Assembly (NCBI GenBank): GCA_037127255.1
Contig: JBANSL010000012.1
Coordinates: 37,873,115-37,937,114, forward strand
From: Persicaria tinctoria
Taxonomy: Eukaryota > Streptophyta > Magnoliopsida > Caryophyllales > Polygonaceae
Length of the DNA: 64,000 nt
Direction of reading: 5' to 3'
A program made the translations under genes and the position numbers. Below, piece after piece: positions 1 to 10,776 of the stretch. How positions within the stretch are numbered: the stretch's first letter is position 1; each line of letters opens with the position of its first letter. The notes under the pieces were generated by a model that was given only the letters and a program-made list of their open reading frames with translations, ran no database searches and was not told the origin of the DNA.

Positions 1-1100
1 TCATCCGAAAGACCATGCCTTTTCAGTTGACTCCGCAGTTCAGGTTCAAGTTCAAGAATTGACTGAAGTTGTGAAAAGGAATTAGCATGAATCCCCGTAG
101 AATGCTGTTCCAGCCTCCCCTTGTCCAACAACTTGCACCAGGCCTCACTAAAATGTGATCTACTAACATACGCATATAGAGAATTGGCTCCTTCAAGCAA
201 GTCTGACAACCATTCAGATGCATGGCAAAGTTCGCGCAAAAGCTTCTGAATTTCACACTGTACACACTTGGTCTTTGATATCCAGGGGCATTTCTCAACC
301 AGGAGGTGTGTAATGTTGTCCACATCCACATGCAAAAGTTCTTCACCAAGAACAGGCAAATCACAAATGATAATTTGTACAACATCGCTATTGTACAAAC
401 TATCATGATCGAGGATCTCCATGACAAGATTCCTCACATTAATCATTTGCCCATGTGCGACAGGAACTTCTAGAAAAATCATCCCTTTGGGTGAATATGC
501 AGTGAAAACAAAGTTACATTTGCCAGGTGCGGTTGATTGCATACCTTCTGAGTCCATTATCAAACTACAACCTGTCATGCCCCATGACTTCTGGACAGTT
601 CGTGCATAGCGCTTGACTTCCTTCTCAAAACTTGGGAGGGACTCAGTCACAAGAGTTGAATAACTGGGAGGTTCATATCGAGGCCCAAGCTTAGCCACAT
701 CCTGTAGTAAATTAAGGAGAGATGGTTCTTTGATGATATCTAAAGGAATATTGTTCAAAATTAGATGTTTTATAAGCTTTTCATTAACTTCAATCATATC
801 CATCCTCCTAAATAAATCAGACGATGCAGACTGATGTAACCCTGAAAGCATAGTAGAAGGGGTAGGAACTGTCTCTTCCCTAGACCTTTTTTGTGGAGTA
901 CTAATTGCATGAAATGCAGCTTCTTGAACATCTCTGGGTACTTCAGGGCACGTGGTGACATCTCTTCCCTTTATACCTGATAAGTGTGATTTGATCCTTG
1001 AGCTTCCACCAGAAAAATCCTTTTTACAGAATTTACATGACAAGCCACCATTATCTTGAATTTCAACATAGTTCCAAAATATGTCCTTTTGCCTGCCCAT
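1..1100 (-). CDS. BED-type zinc finger / DUF659 (hAT-derived) protein, 3' part beyond window
   Basis: Reading the minus strand from the ATG at 1098-1100, one frame stays open for 366 codons to the left edge, so the protein is partial at its C-terminus. The N-terminus has the plant BED finger signature: FWNYVEI at residues 8-14, CKFCKKDF at about 23-30, SRIKSHLSG near 35-43, then a Cys before PEVPRDVQ. Residues about 150-300 (PSYSTLVTESLP, KSWGMTGCSLIMDS) match the DUF659 region of plant hAT-transposase-like proteins. The hAT dimerisation domain would lie outside the window. The start is supported by a 3' splice acceptor just upstream (ctgcag at 1115-1120), implying an intron in the 5' UTR. 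The clean frame among decayed transposons suggests a domesticated host gene or a young hAT copy. DNA binding is known for the BED family; a function for this protein is inference. Confidence 0.85.
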   Translation of the reverse strand, partial: MGRQKDIFWNYVEIQDNGGLSCKFCKKDFSGGSSRIKSHLSGIKGRDVTTCPEVPRDVQEAAFHAISTPQKRSREETVPTPSTMLSGLHQSASSDLFRRMDMIEVNEKLIKHLILNNIPLDIIKEPSLLNLLQDVAKLGPRYEPPSYSTLVTESLPSFEKEVKRYARTVQKSWGMTGCSLIMDSEGMQSTAPGKCNFVFTAYSPKGMIFLEVPVAHGQMINVRNLVMEILDHDSLYNSDVVQIIICDLPVLGEELLHVDVDNITHLLVEKCPWISKTKCVQCEIQKLLRELCHASEWLSDLLEGANSLYAYVSRSHFSEAWCKLLDKGRLEQHSTGIHANSFSQLQSILELEPELRSQLKRHGLSD

Positions 1101-2790
1101 CTTAACTTCCTCTCCTGCAGATATATTGAAAAATAAGAATTCATCAGTGAACTACAGTAAAAGATTTTTGTTTTTATAATGTATAAAAAAAACAAAGCTA
1201 AACTCATTTTTTTGAAGCAATGGTACTTTCAAGAGTGTCTGATCCAGAGGAATTGAAACTTGAAAAAAGGGCTTAGAAAATCCTCAGTTATGTTAGAAAT
1301 CAGCTTTTGAATCCTATCAAAGAATCACTAGGGATGACATCAAATTTGTTTTGACAATTACACCATCTTTCGCCATATTCATTAAACATATCTCATAATA
1401 CCTAAGATGATGATATTTGACAAACATTTATTGCCTGTCAAAATACCAACCCCGCATTCTAATGCTAACGGAAAGCTATTTGCTTGGCAAAAGAAAAGGA
1501 AAACTAATTGCTTCTAATTGTTGAGCAACAGTGCACCAAAAGAACAATAGAACAACTACAATGCAGAATACAGTGGTGGCTAGGAAGCCTCACCATGGTT
1601 CACTCATGGTCAACGGGCCCTGATCTTGGCTTTTCCTTGCTGGTCATCAATGTCATTTTTGTGAACTGATCTCTTGGAAGAGAATGTGGAGCAACCGGAA
1701 GGTGGTGGTGATCAGTTGACTGGGCAAAAGCAGTGGGCAGGTGAGTGTGTTTCATCCATGTTTTTCATTTCTTCGTACTTCCCAAAACGCATCTCAAATT
1801 CCCTTTCCCGGTAAAACCGTTTAAAATACCTACACTTCACCTATAGTCTAGCTACAGAATAGGACAAACCACTATCTACAGCGAGTCATGTAAACAACAC
1901 CCTCAAAGCTCCAACCACCTAGTTAAATGTGAGCATACATCCAGTTTTTATTCCAAAAAACCAATGACAAGCAAAATAGAAAAGGGGGGCACGAGATTCT
2001 TACCAAAGATTTATTTGTAAAATTTCAGACTTTCTACATACCCAGGAGAAGTTATTGTTAATTAAATTTCAAGGAAAAGAGAAAGGACCAAGAGCAAGAC
2101 TCACTCTAATACAAAGGCAAAAAATATCATTAAGATAACTGTGATCACCACAAGGGCCTCCTTAGCTAAATTGTAATTCTAGAATGAGAACCAAAAAAGG
2201 ATTATAAAAAAAATGGGAACACGAAACAAATTTGAGTTTGAATAGCAAGGGATATATCTCAAAAAACGTATTATAGCACAAAAAACTACATGTAAGATAT
2301 TAAAAGGATGGCGCATAGATGAGACTCCAATTCATGTTGGTAATTTTAATCACTATGTCCCCAAAAACAGCTATTTCTCATTCTTATTATTAGTGCGTGC
2401 ATTCGTAATTATGCAATAATATTTGAAGGGATTAGGATTGCTTGTATCATTTCTATGGTCCCCTTCATCTTTCGTTTCCCTTCAATCTTGATCCTTGCTC
2501 TGCACAGTTTCTCCTTTCGATTATTGAGTTCAATTCTTGTTTTCCCCCAACAACTGTACAAAATCCTATCCTTCGGAATATACAATTGAACCAAAATCTA
2601 CACACAGAAACAAAAGAGGGGAAAACAACCCCTATCTTCTAACCTAGATTTTAACTGGAGAAAAAAGTACGCAATAACCGAAAGGAGAAACTGCGCTCAT
2701 GTACTTTTTACAAGGAATTTAAATTCAGTCAATTCGACGTTGTAGAGATAAATCCATTAGAGTGATAGGGAATCAAAGAGGAAAAACGAC
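1101..2790 (-). other. Probable 5' UTR intron of the BED/DUF659 gene
   Basis: AT-rich sequence without a convincing coding frame. Its minus-strand 3' end at 1115-1120 is ctgcag behind a T-rich tract, a good acceptor 14 nt before the ATG. A candidate donor (AAAAG|GTCGTT on the minus strand) lies at 2790/2791. I saw no transposon ends inside. The intron is inferred; a cDNA read would settle it. Confidence 0.4.
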
Positions 2791-3055
2791 CTTTTGGAGA
2801 GGCAGAAGAAACGTCAACGGAGATCACTACGGTACAACGTCATCTGTGGGAAGTCAGATCTGGGCAGTTGCGCCTGAACGTTGAGGGCGGCGTTCGGAGA
2901 TCTACGGCGGCCTACACAATTCGGCGGAGAGACGTACAGCGCGGCGATACGCGAAAAGTACTGGCGAAGAGGAAGGGAATAAAACGGGACAATTCTACGG
3001 TGTTCGTGTTGTTTCATTCGCCGAATAAAACTCCTCTTCATTTCTTTCCTTTTCC
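2791..3055 (-). promoter_or_regulatory. Probable first exon and promoter of the BED/DUF659 gene
   Basis: Between the candidate splice donor (2790/2791) and the poly(T) that ends the LINE is a GC-richer block with no long conserved frame, as expected for a 5' UTR and core promoter of a gene read leftwards. No clear TATA box was found. The LINE insertion therefore abuts this promoter. Confidence 0.3.
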
Positions 3056-3277
3056 TTTTTTTTTTTTTTTTGATTGGGGGCTTTTCCGGGAGGTAACCTA
3101 CCAATAGGGGGCAATCGGGCGGGGAATCCCGGTAATAGGGACGGGGACGGGGACTTTAAACGGGGATGGGGATGGGGATTGGGGAAAAGTGGTTCCCCGT
3201 GCGGGGACGGGGATAGTAGTCTTCACCCGATCCCCGCCCCGCCCCACCCCCGTTGGGGAATCCCGCGGGGATCTCGT

Positions 3278-4279
3278 GGCGTGTTTGGCAACGGGATGGG
3301 GGTAGGTGGAATGGGATGGATTTTGTGGGGTGGACGGGATGGGGATGGAAACCCGGGTGGGACCGGGTGAAATTTTAAAGCAAGTTTAATCCCGTTCGTG
3401 TTTGGTTGTATTTTGATGGTTGGGAAGATGGAGAAACGAAAAAAGTCCAAATTACCCCTACTAACCACATGAGATGACGAAAATACCCTCCCAAATACCC
3501 TAAAAGCTCAACTTCTTCTTCCATCATCTCTCAGTTGAAGCCCAACAGCCAGCAACCCCTCTCGACGACTTTGGCCGCCTTCGACGGCCACCGGCGCGCC
3601 GCTCCGCCCCTCCAATGGCAGACGAGGAAGGCGAAGATCCCCCGATCTTCCACCGCCTCCCCAACGAGCTCCTCTTCGACATCTTCTCTCGCTTTCTTGC
3701 AAAATCCCTATGCCGGCTCCGGTGCGTCTGCTCCAGATGGAGCTCTGTATTGATTCATAACCACGACTTTAAGCTCCTCAACTTCTACGTGGCTCCCAAT
3801 TTCAAGTCGATCTCGAGCGTCGCGCTCGGATACTCTGCCATTACCGGCGAATTCAAGCTCCTCCACTTCTACGCGGTCGAGGGCAGGAGGGCGCCGGAGA
3901 AGGAATTGCCGGCGAGGGAGATTGATCGGAGGAGGAAAGGGGATTTATATGCGGCGGTGGTGGGTGACGGCGTCGATGGTGGGCGGCGGCATCGGCGGTG
4001 GTGGGCGGTGGCGGCGGCGGTGTCGGCGGTGGGCGGTGGCGGTAGGGGTAGGAGAGAGGGAGGAAGAAGGTTGAAGATGGGGGCAAATTTGGGAGATTTT
4101 CATCCCCATCCCCTAAATCCTCCTTTTAGGGGATACCTTTCCCATCCCATTTTTCGGTGTGGAAGTTCCATCTCCATCCCCTTCCATCTCCCTCCATCCC
4201 GTTGCCAAACACGCGGGCACGGTTTCCAAAACCCACCTCCATCCCCTTCCACCCACTCCCATCCCCAGCCAAACACGCC
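3278..4279. mobile_element. Inner TIR element inside the hAT element
   Basis: Inverted ends GGCGTGTTTGGC at 3278 and its complement ending at 4279, continuing into G-rich/C-rich arms; a further copy of the end (gttgccaaacacgcg) lies near 4200-4215. The GTGTTTGG end resembles PIF/Harbinger MITEs, but I see no TTA/TAA target duplication, so the superfamily is open. It encloses the F-box fragment. Confidence 0.45.
3615..3899 (+). pseudogene. Captured F-box gene fragment
   Basis: From an ATG at 3615 the frame reads an F-box domain: LPNELLFDIFSRF at residues about 19-31, then KSLCRLRCVCSRWSSVL at about 34-50, followed by FKLLNFYVAP and GYSAITGEFKLLHFY, like the start of an F-box-associated domain. 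After about residue 95 the frame continues into low-complexity Gly/Arg/Pro sequence, so only the 5' part of the gene was taken. F-box proteins pair with SKP1 in SCF ubiquitin ligases; this fragment is unlikely to work as one. Confidence 0.65.
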
Positions 4280-4890
4280 CTCGATGGAGAGTATGAAATC
4301 CTCATTGTGGTTTATGTCTTATCTAAGTTTAAATGTTTTTTTTTATTTTTAGACATTTACATTATAATTTACATTTATGAGATATTATATGTAATATTTA
4401 TGTCATATTTTTTACATAACATTAATAATAACTTATAGTTTTCTATAAAATTGGGGGAAACCATAAGTTTTAAATGGGGAACCCGACGGGAAAACCCGCG
4501 GGGAATGCAAACGGGAAAAATTTAGCGGAGACGGGGATTCCCCGACAGGGACGGGGACCCAACGGGGATGGGGACGGGGGACATTTTTCTATCCCTGAAC
4601 GGGGATGGGGACGGGGACGGGGGGTTCGTAAACGGGGACGGGGACGGGGAGGGTACTCCCCGCCCCGTTGCCATCCCTACCTACCGAGAACATCCATACG
4701 GATGAGGTCCAGTCGTCCAGAGATCAAGATCGGCGTAAAATTGTAAATGTCGAGGCTCTCGGTAGAGGGACTAAGATGTGCAATCTTATCCGTCACTCTA
4801 TTGTTCAACCAGAGCACGTAAGAGAAGTATATTTCTCTCACTCTTGACAAAAGTGTTACAATGTCAGACATATATAATAAGTTCTATCTT

Positions 4891-5403
4891 CTAGGGGTAT
4901 CGGTCATTAAGATGGTTGATGATGATGAGTGAGTCTCCTTCTATTTGTAGTTTGTTTATCCCTAGTTCCGCTGCTTTTTGAATACCTCGGCGTAAATTCA
5001 TTGTTTGTGTTTCAACTCTATTGTATCCTAGGTGGATTGATCGGACTTCCCAGTCTCTAATAATGTATACATTGGTACTGTTCTCATCAAATAGTGTTGG
5101 GCCATCAAATTTTAGTTTAGATATTCCATGTGGTGGTTTCTTTCTTTTTTTTTTCCTACTCCTTGGGCCTTTCTGATTGGGTGTTGGTTTAGAATATGGT
5201 GATTTTGTGATGTTTTGTTCGGAGTCATTTTCCTCATTACATGCTCTGATCCATTTTTTCATATGACTGTTAGCTAGCTTATCTATATCCCTGCTGATCG
5301 GGACGGTATCCGAGTTGAAGGTTAGTTGGTTTTCGATGAGCCAAATTGTCCACCACATAAATGCTAGTTTTTGTTTGTCAAATTGACTTAGTTTATTTCC
5401 CAA
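4891..5403 (-). pseudogene. LINE C-terminal RNase H-like (RVT_3) domain
   Basis: A 170-codon minus-strand frame. It opens with KLAFMWWTIWLIEN (the linker usual before RVT_3), has a basic KKKRKKPP stretch near residue 85 and then FDGPTLFDENSTNVYIIRDWE, AAELGINKLQIEGDSLIIINHLN. The last block is the typical 'A...G...I.VEGDS..VI..L' of plant RNase H-like LINE tails. The frame is open but the rest of the ORF2-type protein is broken, so no function is expected. Confidence 0.7.
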
Positions 5404-5429
5404 GAAAACAATGATTACTCTAATGTCTC

Positions 5430-5760
5430 TTGTGCTTTTTTAGATATATTCTATCTCTCGACGAATGCATGGATGTAACCATGTTAGTCAACTCCCACTA
5501 GAGCATTCTAGAAAAATGCGTGTAATCTTCCGTCATGTGGTTACATAGTGCACAAGTTGAGGGTATTGAATACCCCTTTGGACTAGTCGGGTTTTTTTAG
5601 GTAGCACTTCCATATTGTCCAATTTTACATAAGAAGTTTTTAATTTGTGGTGGGATTTGAGTTTCCAAATCCATGCATTTTTATCTGTTTCTCGTTTATT
5701 ATAACCCGGTATTAGTCTATATGAACTAGTTGTAATAAACCATCATTTCCTGTCAGGTTA
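5430..5760 (-). pseudogene. LINE zf-RVT domain remnant
   Basis: The minus strand encodes a broken zf-RVT-like stretch: AWIWKLKSHHKLKTS, then a PKKTRLVQRGIQYP block and RIFLECSSGS, following the family pattern of a Trp-rich start and a C-terminal FxxCxxS. Its zinc-binding residues are mostly lost and stops are present. It lies between the RT and RNase H-like remnants, as in plant L1 elements. Confidence 0.6.
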
Positions 5761-6199
5761 CCAATATAGTTTGTCCTCCAAACGAATGGTCGTGAGAGGG
5801 ATATCCAAGATATCTTCCACAATATTTTGTGGTAGTTGGTTTTGGAGCTTTTCCACCCACCATTTTCCACCATTGATATAGTCACTTACTTTTTCATCAA
5901 TGTTCTCAATGACTGGGCAATTGTTTCTTTTACATATTGATTGTGTTGATAACCAATTTTATTGACCATATCAACCCAGTTTTTAAAGTTTTCTATTAAT
6001 GGGTGTTGCTTCCTCCAATGCCAAGATGATCTAACTATTTTGTTATAGTCTAGGAATGTGTGAGGATTTTAAATACTTAAATTGGTTAAGTTTTGTCAAT
6101 GGATTCTCCGATTTTGCTAGAATTTTCCATATGAGTTTCATTTGTAGTGCTTTATTCATGTCGCCTGACTTGCATAAGCCCAATCCTCCGTGATTTTTT

Positions 6200-7850
6200 G
6201 CTTTGCACACTTTTTCCCAGCTAATCAGGGGTCTATATTGTAGATCCTTGTTCCAAAAGAAATTTCCTATTTATTTCGTCTAGTTCTTTATGTATAGTGG
6301 TTGATAACATGAAGCTTTGCATTGTATAAAGGGGTTTTGCAACGAGATTTGCACGAATTAGGACAGCTCGTCCTTGTTGTGAGATTGTGTTTGCCCTCCA
6401 CTTTATTAGTTGGTCTTTTGATTTACATACTATTTCCTCGAAAGTAGTCTTGTTGGCTTTACCATTGATGATAGAACAACCAAGATACTTTTCTAGTGCT
6501 TTTACATTGGATATATCTAAACATCTTTCCAGTTCATGTATTTTGGTTCATGTTGCTCATGATGTTGTCCGAAAGGTAGACTTGTGGAAGTTGGCTTTTT
6601 GTCCTAAAATCTAATCATTTCTGATACTATTTGCTTTCACACATGCTGACTTGCTTCCTTTGGTGAAAATAATGATGTCATCAATAAAAGTTATAAGTAA
6701 TGGAAATCGAGGCGTGTGCCTGCTAAATCTAAAGTCAAGCTGTCACTTACATTTGCTTCTTTATTCAATTTTCTTACCAAGATTTCTGCACTAAGTATAT
6801 GTAGGAAAGGGGATAGTGGGTCATGTTGTCTAAGTCCTATAGATGGCCATAATAGATCTATTGGACCATTATTTACTAGAACTAAAAAGGAAACAATACT
6901 CACATACACTCTTTAATCCGTCTGATAAATTCTGGATGAAAACCTAATTTCCTTATTACGGCTTATGTGAATCCCCAATCTCTATCGTAGGCTTTTTCCA
7001 TCAAGTTTTATTGTCACCCATCCCTTCAAAACATTACGACTTTTTAAGGAATGGAACATTTCATGTGTAATATATTATCTTGGATTGCTCTATCCGACAC
7101 AAAAGCCCCTTGAAGTGGGTGAATAAGTTTGCCCATTACCCGTTTTAGCCGTTCCATTAGTATTATCGATATTATCTTATAAATAGTTGAACATAAACTA
7201 ATTGGTCTATAATAGACTGTTGTAGCTGGGTTATCACATTTTGAATTTGGTAAATAAAGAGCGGTCATCCGAGGTTCAAACCGGGGGACCTATAGATACT
7301 ACTCACAAGTTCTTTCCGGTAAGCCATTCCGGAATGGTTTGGGTTATCACATTTTGGCAATAGAGTAATGACAATATGATTTATTTGTTTCAAAAAGTTA
7401 CCTGATGTAAATGGAGCTTTAACGACTTTTATAACCGAGGGTCCGACAATTTCCCAATATGTTTTATAAAATTCTATCGTAATCCCATCAAGTCTTGGAG
7501 ATTTATTGTTTCCCAAACTAAAAGTAGCTCACTTGACTTCCATGTTTGATGGCATTTTGATTAAAAATTTGTTTTCCTCATCTATAATTTCGAGTTTTAT
7601 GAGTTCCAAATACTCAGGAAGCAGGCCTTCATGGATTGGTTCCTTTTTAAATCTCTTAGCAAAATCATTTTTTATTTCTTGACGACTTTATCTCCTCCCA
7701 CAATATGTGTTCCTTCTGTCGTTGTTATTAATTGTGTGGAGGATTTTTCTATTCCATCAACTCGTAGCTACTCGATGGAATACCTTGTATTTGCATCTGT
7801 CATCTTGATGTGTTTAGATTTCGTGTGCTTGTTCCGGTATTTTTTTAGAA
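6200..7850 (-). pseudogene. LINE reverse transcriptase remnant
   Basis: Pieces of an L1-type RT fall in different minus-strand frames. In order from the right: the pre-catalytic SLGNNKSPRLDG...FYKTYWEIVGPS block (about 7430-7520), N-HIVITLLPK (about 7360-7400), a break caused by the SINE at 7244-7340, RPISLCSTIYKIISIILMERL (about 7130-7210), QGAFVSDRAIQDNIL (about 7065-7110) and the GLRQHDPLSPFL block (about 6800-6850). Usual L1 RTs have one open frame, so this is inactive. I did not find an intact catalytic YxDD motif. Confidence 0.75.
7244..7340 (-). mobile_element. Short tRNA-derived SINE, copy 1
   Basis: A 97-bp sequence flanked by a perfect 16-bp duplication, gggttatcacattttg (7228-7243 and 7341-7356), inserted in the LINE RT. 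On the minus strand it has an A-box-like TGGCTTACCGG and a B-box-like GGTTTGAACCT, as in RNA polymerase III promoters of tRNA SINEs. It ends near gctctttatttacc. A second copy is at 21662-21760. Confidence 0.75.
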
Positions 7851-7875
7851 AAGTAGAAGGCTATTTTTTTTCTAG

Positions 7876-8020
7876 AAATTTCGCATGGTACCTCTGAGGT
7901 AAGGCCTAATTCGCAAGGTGTACCAAAGTTTAATATAATTCGCATGGTGCCCCTGAAGTTTTGATTTTTTTTGCCTCGTATCCCTCCGTTATATTTTAAC
8001 AAAAAACGTTTCCTTTTCTA
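7876..8020 (+). repeat. Left inverted end of composite element (MULE-like)
   Basis: AT-rich end with internal sub-repeats of the type ttcgcatggtrcc. The stretch gtaccaaagtttaatataat, followed by tcgcatggtgcccctgaag, recurs in inverted orientation at 21785-22275 (there split by a hAT MITE). Long, sub-repeated inverted ends suggest a Mutator-like element about 14 kb wide after nested insertions. No 9-bp duplication was found, so the class is provisional. Confidence 0.4.
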
Positions 8021-8227
8021 TTAAATAAAAAATTTCAAAACAAAGAAAAGAATCAAGCATTCAGTCTTCTTACGAGAGGCGATTGACTCTATAGAGAGAG
8101 GAGGCAAGGAAGGAGGAGAACGGTTTCCTGAGGATCTCAAAGTCGGTGGTGGGACATGCCTGAACATGGAGTCGGTCGCCGCCGATGACTGTACTAGAGG
8201 TAAGTTCTCTCTTCTCAATTTCGGGGG
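8021..8227 (+). other. Unassigned internal sequence of the composite
   Basis: Contains a short frame starting at the ATG at 8166 and ending at a donor-like AGAG|GTAAGT, which could be a captured first exon. It continues after the Gypsy insertion at about 10790-11066. Nothing recognisable is encoded. Confidence 0.25.
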
Positions 8228-8539
8228 TGTTATAGGAATCTCATCCTAGCACTTTCAATTTACTGTCATTGCATAAACACCGGAGTTGTGCTCTTGGTTC
8301 ACTTTCAATTTGTCCCAGTTCTCTTTCAATTTAGCAGTAAACCGGTTTGTTCCGGTCTTTGGGTGGATTCCCAATTAGCTAAGCCGTTTAGGCCATCTTT
8401 GTATAAAAAGCCCTTAGGCTTTACTTTTCAAATTAACAAATGAATTCAAAATGAAAGTTTCTCCCATCTTCTACTAAATTCTCTTCTTCGTCACCTTATT
8501 TCTTCTCCTTCCCAACTCAAATTCAGAATTTATGTCACA
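8228..8539 (+). repeat. 5' LTR of the small Gypsy element
   Basis: Begins TGTTATAGG and most likely ends TGTCACA just before the primer-binding site, about 312 bp. A TATA-like gtataaaaagccc is at about 8401. Confidence 0.7.
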
Positions 8540-9100
8540 GTGGTACCAGAGCTCCATTCGATCCAACGCCATGACTGAGACTCAAAGCCACTCGCTCCAA
8601 GACCTCAATCGGCACATGGAGGAGATGCGGGTTTCTCAAGTGCGGCAAGTCGAAGAAATGACGAAGCAATTCGAGGCGATGAGGCTTGAGTTGCAACATG
8701 AATTAAGGCAGACAAGCATTAGGATGGAGCAATCGAGTTCAAATCTCGAGCACGATCTCTCACATCTGAAGAGGATCATGGCGTCGCTGGTCATCAGTCT
8801 CAATACAGCAACATCGTCATCAACCAGTGAAGCTTCAACACATGTGCTTCATCATCAATCTTCGATGGGCTTCGTTCCGCTGGGTTTACTCGATCTGTGC
8901 CCAATCCGTCTGGATCCGCACGAATGGGTTCAATCGGAGCCGATCCGATGGGATTCGCTCGATCTGTGCCTAATTTGACAGGATCTGCGAGAGTGAACTT
9001 CGGTGGAGCCAATCGATCTCTAACGCCAGGGGCGCCAGGTGCTCAATTTGGCCAGATAGGTTAGTTCTTACCCGGAGGCCTTGCTACGCGTCTGTCCAAG

Positions 9101-9760
9101 ATGACCTTTCCTAAATTTGACGGGTTGATGGTCTGGGAGTGGCTCTACAATTGCGAGCAATTCTTCCTACTGGATATCACCACCCCAAAGATGAAGGTGT
9201 GTCTGACTTCTTTACATCTAGAAGGGAAAGCCCTCCTATGGGACCACAACTATATGAGGAGCAAGTATGACCAATTTCTGACTTGGCCTGAATATGTTGC
9301 TGATATTTCTGCGAGATTTGGTCACTTATATGATGACCCGCTGTCTGAGTTGGTGAATCTGAAACAATCTGAGTCTGTCACTGAGTTCTTGGACAAATTT
9401 GAGACTCGATTGAATCTGCCTAATGACCATGCCCTAAGCATCTTCTTAGCCAACCTCTACCCCCATTTACATACACATGTTAGACAATTTATTCCTCAAT
9501 CCCTTTTTGAGGCTGCCAAATTAGCTAGTCTCTATGAGTCCAACAACCTGCAACTCACTCCTCAAAAGACCTTCCACTCCTACCAAAAGCACAATACCTT
9601 CTCTAAACCAAATCAAAGCTATGATCCACTATTACCTACCCCTGCACAAAATGATCTGAACACTAGTATTCCGAGTACAGGTAAGGGGAAGACGGCAAGG
9701 ACATACTCTATCAAGGAGATGAAAGATCGAAAGAAAAAAGGGGTTGTATATGTACTGTGA
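9101..9760 (+). pseudogene. Gypsy gag (capsid region) of the small element
   Basis: A 219-codon frame with the retrotransposon gag fold signature: FPKFDGLMVWEWLYNCEQFF at the start, then LTSLHLEGKALLWDH, FLTWPEYVADISARFG and LVNLKQSESVTEFLDKFE. Upstream sequence in another frame (8532-8978) is Gln/Glu-rich and helical, probably the N-terminal part of the same gag, so at least one frameshift separates them. The zinc knuckle after the frame (YCDEKYTPEHH, about 9750-9780) has lost later Cys residues and meets a stop. Gag packages the element's RNA; this copy is broken. Confidence 0.75.
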
Positions 9761-9903
9761 TGAGAAGTACACTCCGGAGCATCATTTAAAGCATTGAAAG
9801 GCTCAATTGTATATCATTGATTGTGATGGTGCAAATTTGGATGAAGTAAATGAGCAGAAATCCCCATGGTTGAATGGGTACAACTTTGATATTTAATCTA
9901 AGG

Positions 9904-10320
9904 GACCTCAGGTCTCCTTAAATGCCCTTAGTGGAGATATAGGTCCCAATTGTATGAAAGTCCAAGGATATTGTGGCAAGCGGAGCATATGCATTCTAAT
10001 TGATCTGGGTAGTACGTTGAATTTCATCGATGAGAAACAGGCGAAGCTTTTGGACTTCACTTTAGAGCCCCCATTACCTTTGGTGGTTCGGTGGCCAGTG
10101 GTAGCAAGTTAACATCCAAATCTGTTTGCAGGAACTTATTTTGGTCTATGTAGGGCAATGTATATCGTGATGAGGTGAGGACTCTACCTTTGGAGGGATG
10201 AGATCTAGTTCTTGGCATCCCATGGTTGATAAGTATGGGTCGTATCATATGGGATTTCACCAACATGATTATGGAGTTCCAAGTTGATGGGAAACCTCGA
10301 GTGCTCCGAGGAATCAACAA
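9904..10320 (+). pseudogene. Gypsy retropepsin-like protease remnant
   Basis: A frame reads VSLNALSGDIG...ICILIDLGSTLNFIDEKQA, the usual Gypsy aspartic-protease block with the catalytic Asp in LIDLGST (normally IDSGST). Further on, LVLGIPWLISMGRIIWDF and MEFQVDGKPRVLRG give the 'LG..WL..LG.I.WDF' pattern that closes the domain. Internal stops show it is dead. Confidence 0.7.
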
Positions 10321-10545
10321 CAAGGGCTATCAGATCTTCATGAAAAAGAAGGGTGTAGATGGAGCTGGTGTGGCTGATGCACTACTGGAAAGGGAAGTTG
10401 ATGTTAATGGGTCATCCAAGGAGGATGTTACTCCCTTGCTGAAGCCAAGCTCATCCTCTATTACTACCAACCACGATGTGCTTCAGACCACACTTCTTCC
10501 TAATTTAGAGCCTTGAGGACAAGTCTCTGCTGAATGAGGGAGTAA

Positions 10546-10776
10546 TGTTACAAGAATCTCATCCTAGCACTTTCAATTTACTGTCATAGTATGAACACCG
10601 GAGCTGTGCTCTCGGTTCACTTTCAATTTGTCCCGGTTCTCTTTCAATTTAGCAGTAAACCGGTTTGTTTCGGTCTTTGGGTGGATTCCCAATTAGCTAA
10701 GCCATTTAGGCCATCTTTGTATAAAAGCCCTTAGGCTTTACTTTGCAAATTAACAAATGAATTCAGAATGAAAGTT
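10546..10776 (+). repeat. 3' LTR of the small Gypsy element, shortened
   Basis: Matches the left LTR over about 230 bp up to gaatgaaagtt, then switches to ctctcttctcaatttcgggg, which is the sequence immediately left of the 5' LTR. The last ~80 bp of the LTR are missing. Confidence 0.7.

Larger units (their letters stand above)
3105..4679. mobile_element. Non-autonomous hAT element with G-rich subterminal arrays and captured F-box fragment
   Basis: Ends TAGGGGGCAATCGGGCGGGG (left) and, read inward from the right, TAGGGATGGCAACGGGGCGG. They are flanked by an 8-bp target duplication, cctaccaa (3097-3104) and cctaccga (4680-4687), with one mismatch, diagnostic of hAT insertion. Subterminal zones are runs of ACGGGGATGGGG. 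No hAT transposase is present. The target is the 3' UTR of the LINE. A second, inner pair of inverted ends (3278-4279) suggests nested insertion or multi-step growth. Confidence 0.85.
3056..7870 (-). mobile_element. Degenerate L1-type LINE (non-LTR retrotransposon), 5' truncated
   Basis: On the minus strand the order is reverse transcriptase, zf-RVT, RNase H-like domain, 3' UTR and a poly(A) tail, the last seen as the T-run at about 3056-3071. RT motifs survive in several frames: K-SPRLDGITIEFYKTYW near 7500, YYRPISLCSTIYKI near 7190 and GLRQHDPLSPFLHILSAEIL near 6800. No endonuclease domain was seen, so the copy starts within or just before RT and is 5' truncated, usual for LINEs. Many stops and frameshifts show it is old. 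A hAT element sits in its 3' UTR and a SINE in its RT. The right limit (about 7870) is approximate. Confidence 0.8.
8228..10776 (+). mobile_element. Gag-protease-only Gypsy (Ty3) LTR retrotransposon
   Basis: Two direct terminal repeats start TGTTATAGGAATCTC (8228) and TGTTACAAGAATCTC (10546). A primer-binding site (tggtaccagagc, 8541-8552; initiator tRNA-Met type) follows the left LTR, and a purine tract (gaatgagggagtaa) precedes the right one. The interior encodes gag and aspartic protease and then stops; RT, RNase H and integrase are absent, so it needed help in trans. The right LTR is shortened and followed by a 24-nt copy of the left flank instead of a simple 5-bp duplication. Confidence 0.8.

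Noticed and set aside
3074..3370. Gly/Asp-rich open frames in the G-rich tracts at 3.1-3.4 and 4.5-4.7 kb
   Set aside because: They are translations of the hAT element's ACGGGG subterminal repeats, not proteins.
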